From Verrucomicrobiota bacterium (lineage in GTDB: Bacteria; Verrucomicrobiota; Verrucomicrobiia; Limisphaerales; UBA11358), in NCBI GenBank assembly GCA_021323835.1, contig JAJPKI010000046.1:1-19366 (forward strand): a stretch of DNA of 19,366 bases, read 5' to 3'. The notes under the pieces are model-generated. The model saw only the letters and a list, made by a program, of their open reading frames with translations. It was not told where the DNA came from and did no database searches. Made by a program: the position numbers and the translations under genes. How positions within the stretch are numbered: the first letter of the stretch is position 1; each line of letters starts with the position of its first letter. This document shows, in pieces, positions 1 through 6,501 of this stretch.

Positions 1-1
1 A

Positions 2-424
2 GTCATTGACATCAAAGTGCAAGTCGTGGACGGCACGTTCCACGAAGTGGACTCGAACGAACTCGCGTTCAAGATGGCCGGCATTTTTGCGCTCAAAGAC
101 GCGTTCAAGAAAGCCGCGCCGATTCTGCTCGAGCCCATCATGAAGGTCGAATTGACGACGCCCGACGAATATCAAGGCGATTTGATTGGCGACATCACGC
201 GCCGACGCGGGATGATTATCAACATCGAAGCCAAGCAGGGGCAAACGATTGTGAACGCGCAAGTGCCGCTGGCCGAAATGTTCGGTTACGCGACCGCGAT
301 TCGTTCGCTGTCCAAAGGCCGCGCGAGCTATTCCATGGAACCGCTCACGTTTGAACAAGTGCCGCAAAGCGTGTTGACCACCATTTTGGATCAAGCTGCG
401 AAGAAACCGGCGGCGAGAACGTAA
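2..424 (+). CDS. fusA: Elongation factor G, C-terminal part (5' end outside window)
   Basis: This is the last 140 residues of translation elongation factor G, the cytoplasmic GTPase that drives tRNA-mRNA translocation on the ribosome and helps recycle it. The reading frame is open from base 2, so the gene starts before the window and the GTPase domain is not visible. What remains is the end of domain IV and domain V. Diagnostic stretches are VDSNELAFKMAG, LLEPIMKVE, a GDI..RRG segment and PLAEMFGYAT, followed by a S.GRA.YSME segment, all matching bacterial EF-G in order. The stop is TAA at 422-424 and a strong terminator follows within 20 bases, so this is the last gene of its transcript. An EF-G paralogue cannot be excluded from the C-terminus alone, but the motifs are canonical. 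Confidence 0.95.
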   Translation, partial: VIDIKVQVVDGTFHEVDSNELAFKMAGIFALKDAFKKAAPILLEPIMKVELTTPDEYQGDLIGDITRRRGMIINIEAKQGQTIVNAQVPLAEMFGYATAIRSLSKGRASYSMEPLTFEQVPQSVLTTILDQAAKKPAART

Positions 425-442
425 ATCGAAATTCTTTTCACG

Positions 443-472
443 AAAGCCGAGGTCAAAAGCCTCGGCTTTTTT
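443..472 (+). terminator. Rho-independent terminator after fusA
   Basis: A perfect 10-base-pair stem, AAAGCCGAGG pairing with CCTCGGCTTT, encloses a 7-base loop and runs straight into a tract of six T. It lies 18 bases after the EF-G stop codon, which makes it the terminator of that transcript. The downstream gene at 517 would therefore need its own promoter. Confidence 0.9.
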
Positions 473-516
473 ATTTTCAATTCCGGTGTTAAGGCGCACA
501 CTTCACGCAACCCTAT

Positions 517-1035
517 ATGAACGATTGGCTTTCATCGAAAGAATTATTTTTGAAGGAACATTCTTCAAAAGAAAAATATGAGTATTTTATTTGCACAGTT
601 GCAGGTGCGCTTTTTGCATATATCGCTCAGACTTATACCCCGCACATTTTGAATTCTTGGTTTTACTTTTTGATGCCCCTTGCGCTTTTGTTTTTAACTT
701 TTTCGTTCACTTCTGGGCTTATACGAATTTTTATTAGCAATGACATTGTAAAAATTAATAAAGATATAATGCACCAATTCGAAGATTGCGTCAGGATTTC
801 AGACCAACTGGCGCAAAATTTTATGACTTACTCAGACCATTGCGGAAAACAATACACTCGCAAAGATTTGGAAGACAAAAGAGTTGTTAAAAATGAATTA
901 ATAAAATTGGATGAAGGGCGCATACAACCCAGAATGAAATGGGCGCGCTTTTTAGCCGTCGTAAGAGACATATCTCTAGCACTCGCTTTTCTTTTGATTT
1001 TAGCGTCAAAAATTTACCAGCCGTATCAATCTTAA
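517..1035 (+). CDS. Hypothetical three-helix membrane protein
   Basis: I do not recognise this 172-residue protein. It has three hydrophobic segments: about residues 23-40, 48-73 and 146-166. Between the second and third is a soluble stretch of about 70 residues rich in charged residues (ISNDIVKINKDIMHQFEDC onward). That region looks helical and would lie on one side of the membrane. The start is the ATG at 517; no convincing Shine-Dalgarno precedes it. The gene stands alone between the fusA terminator and the end of the oppositely oriented lacI-type gene, leaving only 5 bases between the two stops. Its base composition is clearly more AT-rich than its neighbours (many AAA, ATA, TTT and AAT codons), which suggests it was acquired recently. 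No function can be assigned. Confidence 0.7.
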   Translation: MNDWLSSKELFLKEHSSKEKYEYFICTVAGALFAYIAQTYTPHILNSWFYFLMPLALLFLTFSFTSGLIRIFISNDIVKINKDIMHQFEDCVRISDQLAQNFMTYSDHCGKQYTRKDLEDKRVVKNELIKLDEGRIQPRMKWARFLAVVRDISLALAFLLILASKIYQPYQS

Positions 1036-1040
1036 CGCTA

Positions 1041-2060
1041 TTATGCACCGTGCTTTTTCGGCGGCGCGGTGCTTTCGCGTTCGATAATTTCAGCGGTGAG
1101 CCGTTGCGAGCGGACGGGTTCGCCGTGAATCATTTTCATCATCACATCCGCCGCGGCAATGCCCAAACGGAATTTCGGCTGGCGAACGGTGGTCAAAGGG
1201 ACGCGAAAATATTCGGCGGTCAGGACATTTCCGAATCCGGCCACGGAAATGTCACCGGGAATTTTCATGCCTTGCGCCATCAATGTTTCGGCGCAGCCGA
1301 CGGCGACCATATCGTTCACGGCTTGAATGGCGGTGGCGTGAAAATTTTCGTTCAGCATTTGCAGCGCGGCTTTGGTGCCGTCTTCAATCGTGCTGCCGGC
1401 GGCAAAAACCAATTTGTCGTCGGCATCGAGACCTTCCTCGCGCAGCGCGCGGCGATAACCTTCAAAGCGGTCGTGCGCCCACGGCGCGACGGGCGGTCCG
1501 GTGAGATACGCGATGCGTTTGTGGCCGAGCTTGAGGAGATGCTTCGTCATGTTGTAGCTGGCGACGAGTTCCTCAATTTCGATGCTCGGAAAGGATTTGC
1601 AAAACGGCGCGGGCGGGCCGAGCAACACGGTCGGAATTTTTCGCGTCAACACTTCCTGATAAATGCGCGCCTCGGCTTCGAACCGATATACCGGCGAGAT
1701 GAAAAGTCCATCCACGCGGCGCGAGAGCAATCGGCGAATGCAAATTTCTTCGCGCTCGGGTTTGTTGTGCGTGTCGGCGATTAAAACGTCGTAGCCGAGT
1801 TCGTGCGCGCGGTCTTGAATCGCAAAAACAATTCGGGCGAAAATGGGATTGGTAATCGAAGGAATAACCAACCCGAAAAGTTTTGTCGTTTTCGTGCGCA
1901 GGTTTTGCGCGTTGGAATCGGGCACGTAACCCATTTGGCGGGCGAGCGCTTTGATACGGGATTTCGTGGCGTCGGAAACATCCGGCTCGTCGCGCAACGC
2001 TTTGGAAACGGTCATCACCGAAACCTTTGCGTATTGGGCTATGTCCTTCAGTCTAACCAT
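1041..2060 (-). CDS. LacI/GalR-family transcriptional regulator
   Basis: A 339-residue DNA-binding regulator of full family length. Residues 1-25 form the LacI helix-turn-helix (LKDIAQYAKVSVMTVSKAL). A hinge helix follows around residues 47-59, with the AQNLR motif that inserts into the operator minor groove. From residue 61 there is a periplasmic-binding-protein-like effector domain, starting LFGLVIPSITNPIFARI and including RVDGLFISP and a C-terminal TTVRQP segment. Members of this family usually bind a sugar or nucleoside; the ligand here cannot be read from sequence. Its ATG follows the stop of the NAD kinase gene without any gap (TAA then ATG), so it is translated as the last gene of the minus-strand run. 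It has no sugar catabolic gene beside it, so it probably acts elsewhere, for example on a carbohydrate locus. Confidence 0.92.
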   Translation of the reverse strand: MVRLKDIAQYAKVSVMTVSKALRDEPDVSDATKSRIKALARQMGYVPDSNAQNLRTKTTKLFGLVIPSITNPIFARIVFAIQDRAHELGYDVLIADTHNKPEREEICIRRLLSRRVDGLFISPVYRFEAEARIYQEVLTRKIPTVLLGPPAPFCKSFPSIEIEELVASYNMTKHLLKLGHKRIAYLTGPPVAPWAHDRFEGYRRALREEGLDADDKLVFAAGSTIEDGTKAALQMLNENFHATAIQAVNDMVAVGCAETLMAQGMKIPGDISVAGFGNVLTAEYFRVPLTTVRQPKFRLGIAAADVMMKMIHGEPVRSQRLTAEIIERESTAPPKKHGA

Positions 2061-2903
2061 TTAGAGATAGGTTCCGCGCCAATGAAGTTTTCTGCGCAAG
2101 GCTTCCAGAAATGAACCGTCGGCCAAATGCACGAGGCGAATCGCGTGCCGGCTGCGGCGAATCGTCACTTCATCGCCTTCTTCGAGTTCAGCGACGACTT
2201 GGCCGTCCACGCTCAAAATCGTTGCGGACAGCGGATTGACGGCTTTGATGGAAATCTTCGAGCGCAGCGGCAAAATGATGGAACGATTTGAAAGCGCGTG
2301 CGGACAAATCGGCGTGAGCGCGAACACTTCGGATGATGGCAACACGACCGCGCCACCGGCAGCGAGGGAGTAGGCGGTCGAACCGGTCGGCGAACTGACA
2401 ATTAAACCGTCGCAGCGATATCGCGTGACCATTTCTCCATCCACGCGAACGTCGAGCGTGATGAGCCGCGAAACCGCGCCGCGGCTGACGACGATGTCGT
2501 TGAGCGCGGATTTGCGAATGGTTTTGCCGCAGCACGTTCCCGAAACTTCGATAAGCGCGCGCGGTTCGTAATTGAATTCACCGCGCCAGACTTTTTTCAA
2601 TGCGTCAGTCAATTCGCTTGAGGGAACGGCGGTGAGAAATCCAAGTCCGCCGATATTGATGCCGAGCAACGGAGTTTTGGAACCGGCAATGTCACGCGCG
2701 GCGCGGAGCATTGTGCCGTCGCCGCCGAAAACGAGAATCAATTCGGATTTTTTGGCGAGCGCAGCGACGTCGGTGTCAAAAATCGCTTTGCGTCCGGCGC
2801 GTTCGATGAGTTTGGCGGCTTTGCGGATGATGCCTGCGCTGGCGGGCTTTTCCATATTGCCAACCAGTCCGACGCGTTTGATGTTGTCAGCAAATTTTTT
2901 CAA
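2061..2903 (-). CDS. nadK: NAD kinase
   Basis: A 280-residue cytoplasmic kinase that phosphorylates NAD to NADP, the only route to NADP in most bacteria. The family signature GGDGT is at residues 60-64. NINIGG-type (here GINIGGLGFL) is at 81-90, the substrate-binding N-D pair in SALNDIVVSRG is at 135-136, and the DGLIVSSPTGSTAYSLAAGG block is at 165-184. This is followed by LTPICPHALSNR. The reading frame begins with TTG at 2901-2903. The only in-frame ATG lies inside the conserved N-terminal strand, and a stop (that of tlyA) lies 12 bases upstream in the same frame, so TTG is the only sensible start. It sits between tlyA and the regulator gene; the tlyA-nadK pairing is common in bacteria. 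Confidence 0.95.
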   Translation of the reverse strand: MKKFADNIKRVGLVGNMEKPASAGIIRKAAKLIERAGRKAIFDTDVAALAKKSELILVFGGDGTMLRAARDIAGSKTPLLGINIGGLGFLTAVPSSELTDALKKVWRGEFNYEPRALIEVSGTCCGKTIRKSALNDIVVSRGAVSRLITLDVRVDGEMVTRYRCDGLIVSSPTGSTAYSLAAGGAVVLPSSEVFALTPICPHALSNRSIILPLRSKISIKAVNPLSATILSVDGQVVAELEEGDEVTIRRSRHAIRLVHLADGSFLEALRRKLHWRGTYL

Positions 2904-2915
2904 TTTGGGACTGCG

Positions 2916-3647
2916 CTACGTTTTTTCAATCAACACCAGAAATTCTTTGTTGCCGGCGGGGCCGAGCAGGGGAGATTCAACCACATCGCGCCAGCAAAGA
3001 CCAGCCTGCGCGGAAATAAATTCGCGAAGTTCCTGCAAGATGCGTTCGTGAATCTTCGGGTCGCTGATGACGCCGCGGCCTTTGTCGGCTTCGGCTTTAC
3101 CGGCTTCAAATTGCGGCTTGATGAGCGCGACAATTTTGCCGTCCGGTTTGAGCAGTGGAATTGCCGGAGGCAAAATTTTGCGGAGTGAAATAAAAGAACA
3201 ATCAATTACAGCCAAATCGAACGGTTGCGGAAATTGTTCCGGCTTGAGAAATCGCGCGTTGGTTTTTTCCATGACGACGACGCGTTTGTCCTTTCGCAAT
3301 TTCCACGCGAGCTGTCCCTGGCCGACATCCACGGCGAAAACTTTGGCCGCGCCGGATTGCAGCAGGCAATCAGTAAAGCCGCCGGTGGACGCACCCAAAT
3401 CAATTGCAATTGCACCGGTGACATCCATTTGAAAATGTTTCAGCGCGTGTTCGAGTTTTTGGCCGCCGCGGCTGACAAATTTTTCGCCGGCTTCAATTGC
3501 AATTTGGTCGGATTCTTTTACGGAATCGCTGGGTTTGTTTGCGAGTTGGCCGTTGATGCGGATTTGTCCGGCGAGGATGGCGCGTTTGGCGCGTTCGCGG
3601 CTCTCGCAAAGGCCGCGTTCGACGAGCGCCTGGTCCAGACGAGTCAT
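2916..3647 (-). CDS. tlyA: TlyA-family rRNA 2'-O-methyltransferase (S4 plus FtsJ-like domains)
   Basis: A 243-residue protein of the TlyA/hemolysin A family. In characterised members it methylates ribose 2'-OH groups of ribosomal RNA, which influences capreomycin sensitivity. Residues 1-60 form an S4 RNA-binding domain (RLDQALVERGLCESRERA...GQIRINGQ). From about residue 60 there is an FtsJ/RrmJ-like methyltransferase fold with the SAM-binding loop DLGASTGGFTDCLL at 83-96. The expected K-D-K-E catalytic set is visible as K64, D149 (in IDCSFISL), K177 (in LIKPQFE) and E235 (in NKEFLVL). The start ATG at 3645-3647 is preceded by a GGGG-A purine run. It lies 26 bases after the receiver-like gene and 12 bases before nadK. 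Confidence 0.93.
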   Translation of the reverse strand: MTRLDQALVERGLCESRERAKRAILAGQIRINGQLANKPSDSVKESDQIAIEAGEKFVSRGGQKLEHALKHFQMDVTGAIAIDLGASTGGFTDCLLQSGAAKVFAVDVGQGQLAWKLRKDKRVVVMEKTNARFLKPEQFPQPFDLAVIDCSFISLRKILPPAIPLLKPDGKIVALIKPQFEAGKAEADKGRGVISDPKIHERILQELREFISAQAGLCWRDVVESPLLGPAGNKEFLVLIEKT

Positions 3648-3673
3648 AAAAATTTTCCCCGCCGGTGCGACGA

Positions 3674-4144
3674 TTAGCCAGAAGTGGTGATGCGATTTTG
3701 CACCTCACGGAAGTTGTGGAGGAACATATTATTTTCCGCGACGACTTTTTCGACGAGTTGTTTGAGCAAAAACATTTCGGAACTGTTGATAACGGCGTGG
3801 ACGCTGTGTTTAAATGCTTCCAAAGGCATGAACGTTTGAAATGAATTTCCAAGCAAAACAATCGTCGCGTGGCGGCGTTGGTTCATGGGCATTTCCTGCA
3901 ACGCTTTGAGTGTCAGATTTTCTTCAATGGTATTTGCACCGAAAAGTTCTTCGATAACGACGACTTGATAATGAATTTGGCTGAACCGCGTGAGAAAATC
4001 GGTGTGCGTTGCGGCGGTATGAACTTTGTAACCGAGTTCCTGCAAAGTCGTTTTGGCAGTCTCAAGCCATTCTGGAGTGGAAAATGCGATGAGCGCCGGC
4101 TTGTCGGCTGCGGTGATAAAGTTGGTTTCAAAAGCGCCAGCCAT
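3674..4144 (-). CDS. Degenerate receiver-domain protein in the pilT operon
   Basis: A 156-residue protein whose strand/helix rhythm resembles a CheY-like receiver domain: PALIAF near the start, then YKVHTAA, YQVVVIEELF, ATIVLLGNS and VHAVINSS. Every residue needed for phosphorylation seems to be replaced. The acidic pair after the first strand is Ser-Thr, the phospho-acceptor Asp at the end of VVVI is Glu, the switch Thr/Ser after IVLL is Gly, and the conserved Lys-Pro is absent. It would therefore act as a fixed protein-interaction domain. The gene begins 3 bases after the stop of the second PilT-like ATPase, so it is likely co-translated and may act on the pilus motor. The fold assignment is inferred from the pattern and is moderate; the existence of the gene is well supported by operon packing. 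Confidence 0.8.
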   Translation of the reverse strand: MAGAFETNFITAADKPALIAFSTPEWLETAKTTLQELGYKVHTAATHTDFLTRFSQIHYQVVVIEELFGANTIEENLTLKALQEMPMNQRRHATIVLLGNSFQTFMPLEAFKHSVHAVINSSEMFLLKQLVEKVVAENNMFLHNFREVQNRITTSG

Positions 4145-4147
4145 AAA

Positions 4148-5344
4148 TCATTTCAATTTGAGGGATGGAGTTGCGCCTTCACCGGACTTTACGGGCGGCG
4201 TTTTCATTTTGAGCGAACCGAGCGTTGAAGTAATTTCGCCGCGCTCTTTCTTAATTAAATCTATGCCGCGTGAAACAACGCCGCGCTTGGTGCAATAGAG
4301 CAGGGCAGTTTCCTCGGAAATAATTCCTTTTTCAAATGCTTCAAGGCAGGCGTTGTCAAATGTGCGCCAGCCAAAGGTGTAACTCGCCTCGATGATTTCG
4401 TAAAATGTTTTGCCTTCGCTTTCACCAAGGCGAATCGTTTCCTCAGTGCGGATGTTGTGGCCCATGATTTCGAGCAAAGCATGGCGTCCGCCGCCAATTT
4501 TCGGCGCGAGGCGCTGGCTGACAATCCAGCGCAACGAATCGGCGAGTCGAATACGGACTTGCTCCTGTTCTTCGGCTTCGAACATGCCCAGGATGCGGTT
4601 GATGGTTTCGCCGGCATTGACCGTATGCAACGTGCTCAAAACCAGGTGGCCGGTTTCCGCGGCGCTCAAGGCAATTTTTACCGTGTCGGCATCGCGCATT
4701 TCACCGACGAGAATCACTTTTGGCGCCTGACGCAGCGCGGCTCGCAGGCCATTCGCAAAGGTGTCGAAATCAATCCCCAGTTCGCGCTGGTTGAATGTTG
4801 CTTTTTTGTGCGGATGAACGAATTCAACGGGGTCTTCAAGCGTGACGATGTGCGCGGCTTTCGCCGTGTTAATTTCGTTTAAAATTCCGGCAAGCGTCGT
4901 GGATTTGCCGGAGCCGGTTGCGCCGGTGACGAGCACAAGGCCGGTTTTTTCTTTCGGAATTTCTTTGAAAATTTCCGGCATCTTTAATTTGTCCAACGTC
5001 GGAATGATGGTGTTCAATTGCCGGCAGACAATGGAATAATTTCCGCGCTGTGAAAAAATGTTCACGCGAAAACGCGCGCGGTCGGCAAGCGAATAGGAAG
5101 TATCGCAGGAGCCGTGCCGCATTAAATCTTCGATATACCACAAATTATCGCCGATGATATTCAGCGCAATCATTTCGGTCTGATACGGCGTCAGATTTTT
5201 GATGGGCGGCTCGAATTCAACCGGTTTTAATTCGCCAAACGATTCAACCTGCAGGGGGCGGCCAACGGTGAAAAGACAATCGGAAACTTCCTGCTGCGAC
5301 TCCAGCATCGTTATTAGAATCTGATCCAATTCCGGGCGGCGCAT
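4148..5344 (-). CDS. PilT/PilU-like type IV pilus retraction ATPase (second copy)
   Basis: A 398-residue hexameric secretion/retraction ATPase of the GspE/PilT superfamily, acting at the cytoplasmic base of the type IV pilus. It has Walker A GATGSGKST at 141-149, the Asp box TLEDPVEF at 168-175, Walker B ILVGEMRD at 211-218 and the His box TGHLVLSTLH at 231-240. It differs from the canonical copy next door in two ways. The N-terminal ligand-loop motif is eroded (SDCLFTVGRPLQVESFG rather than SDLH..G.PP..R..G). The usual REDPD before Walker B reads RQAPK. It also has a longer C-terminal tail of about 50 residues. A pair of this kind, canonical plus diverged, resembles PilT/PilU in Proteobacteria, where the second ATPase depends on the first. 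It lies 7 bases after pilT and 3 bases before the receiver-like gene. Confidence 0.93.
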   Translation of the reverse strand: MRRPELDQILITMLESQQEVSDCLFTVGRPLQVESFGELKPVEFEPPIKNLTPYQTEMIALNIIGDNLWYIEDLMRHGSCDTSYSLADRARFRVNIFSQRGNYSIVCRQLNTIIPTLDKLKMPEIFKEIPKEKTGLVLVTGATGSGKSTTLAGILNEINTAKAAHIVTLEDPVEFVHPHKKATFNQRELGIDFDTFANGLRAALRQAPKVILVGEMRDADTVKIALSAAETGHLVLSTLHTVNAGETINRILGMFEAEEQEQVRIRLADSLRWIVSQRLAPKIGGGRHALLEIMGHNIRTEETIRLGESEGKTFYEIIEASYTFGWRTFDNACLEAFEKGIISEETALLYCTKRGVVSRGIDLIKKERGEITSTLGSLKMKTPPVKSGEGATPSLKLK

Positions 5345-5351
5345 AATTTAT

Positions 5352-6449
5352 TTATTGGGCGTCTTCGTCTTCCGGCGGATGGGCGAGAAACGGGCGGAAT
5401 TTTTTCCGGTCGAGCGCCTTTTCGTAGGCGTCTTCCGGCGCAATGCGTTTCATGCGCAAATGCTCCATGATATGGTCGTCCAACGGCTGATTGCCAATTT
5501 TTTTGCCGACTTGAATCATGCCCGGAATTTGGTGCGTCTTGCCTTCGCGCACGAGGTTGGCGACGGCGGTGGTGAAAACCAAAATTTCAAATGCTGCGCA
5601 ACGACCTTTTTTGTCCGTGCGTTTGAATAATGTTTGCGCGACGACGCCCTTGAGTGATTCGGAAAGCGTTTGGCGGATTTTGTTCTGCTGGTCGGCGGGA
5701 AAAACGTCAATGATACGGTCAACCGTTTTCGCCGCGCTTTGAGTGTGCAGCGTTCCGAAAACCAAATGGCCGGTGCTGGCGGCGGTCAACGCCAATTCAA
5801 TCGTTTCCAAATCGCGCATTTCGCCGACGAGGATGATGTCCGGGTCTTCGCGCAACGCGCCACGCAAGGCCGAGGCAAATGATTTGGTATGCACGCCGAC
5901 TTCGCGATGGTTGACGAGGCAATTCTTGCTCTCGTGTGTAAATTCAATCGGGTCTTCGACGGTGATGATGTGGTCTTTGCGATTTTTATTGCAGTAATCC
6001 ACCATCGCGGCCAGCGTCGTGGATTTGCCGGAGCCCGTCGGGCCGGTGACGACGACGAGACCGCGATTAAGCATGGCAAATTTTTTCAGGACGGCAGGAA
6101 GAGGCGCATCGAATTTTTCAAAATCTTCAAACGAGAGCACGCGGCTGGGAATCTGGCGGAACACGGCCGCGATGCCATTTTTCTGGTTGAAGAAATTAAC
6201 GCGAAAGCGCGAGATGTTCGGAATTTCATAGCCGAAGTCCACATCGCCGGTTTCTTCGAACAATTTGATTTTGTAATCCGGAGCGATTTCGTAGAGCATT
6301 GCCTTGAGCGAATCGTTTTCCAGCGGTGGATAATCTACCCGCTGCATTTCGCCATTGATGCGCAAAATTGGCGGATTGCCTGAAGACATGTGAAGGTCAG
6401 AGGCCTTCTGTTCAAACATCAAGTTGAAAAATGCATCAATTTTGGCCAT
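5352..6449 (-). CDS. pilT: Type IV pilus retraction ATPase PilT
   Basis: A 365-residue PilT, the hexameric motor that depolymerises type IV pili and powers twitching motility and DNA uptake. The N-terminal domain carries ASDLHMSSGNPPILRINGE at 17-35. The ATPase domain has Walker A GPTGSGKST at 136-144, Asp box VEDPIEF at 164-170, Walker B EDPDIILVGEMRD at 201-213 and His box TGHLVFGTLHT at 227-237. The C-terminal part retains the NLVREGKTHQIPGMIQ segment typical of PilT rather than PilB. The ATG at 6447-6449 has a GAGGA Shine-Dalgarno about 4 bases upstream. This is the first gene of the six-gene minus-strand run, so the promoter should lie in the short gap shared with the divergent methyltransferase gene. 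Confidence 0.95.
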   Translation of the reverse strand: MAKIDAFFNLMFEQKASDLHMSSGNPPILRINGEMQRVDYPPLENDSLKAMLYEIAPDYKIKLFEETGDVDFGYEIPNISRFRVNFFNQKNGIAAVFRQIPSRVLSFEDFEKFDAPLPAVLKKFAMLNRGLVVVTGPTGSGKSTTLAAMVDYCNKNRKDHIITVEDPIEFTHESKNCLVNHREVGVHTKSFASALRGALREDPDIILVGEMRDLETIELALTAASTGHLVFGTLHTQSAAKTVDRIIDVFPADQQNKIRQTLSESLKGVVAQTLFKRTDKKGRCAAFEILVFTTAVANLVREGKTHQIPGMIQVGKKIGNQPLDDHIMEHLRMKRIAPEDAYEKALDRKKFRPFLAHPPEDEDAQ

Positions 6450-6501
6450 AAGTCCTCTTCTGTTGAACGCATCTTAACGGATGCACCGGCAAAAGCAAGC
6501 A

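Noticed and set aside
1045..1072. GCACCG/CGGTGC inverted repeat at the 3' end of the lacI-type gene as a terminator
   Set aside because: It lies within the coding end and has no T tract on the minus strand; most likely codon-driven.
939..1784. A 281-codon plus-strand open frame over the lacI-type gene
   Set aside because: It is antisense to a clear LacI-family protein and its product has no domain pattern.
5889..6383. A 164-codon plus-strand frame over pilT
   Set aside because: Antisense to the conserved ATPase core; composition only.
6469..6484. GCATC/GATGC inverted repeat between pilT and the methyltransferase gene as an operator
   Set aside because: The arms are only 5 bases, well within chance for a short gap.
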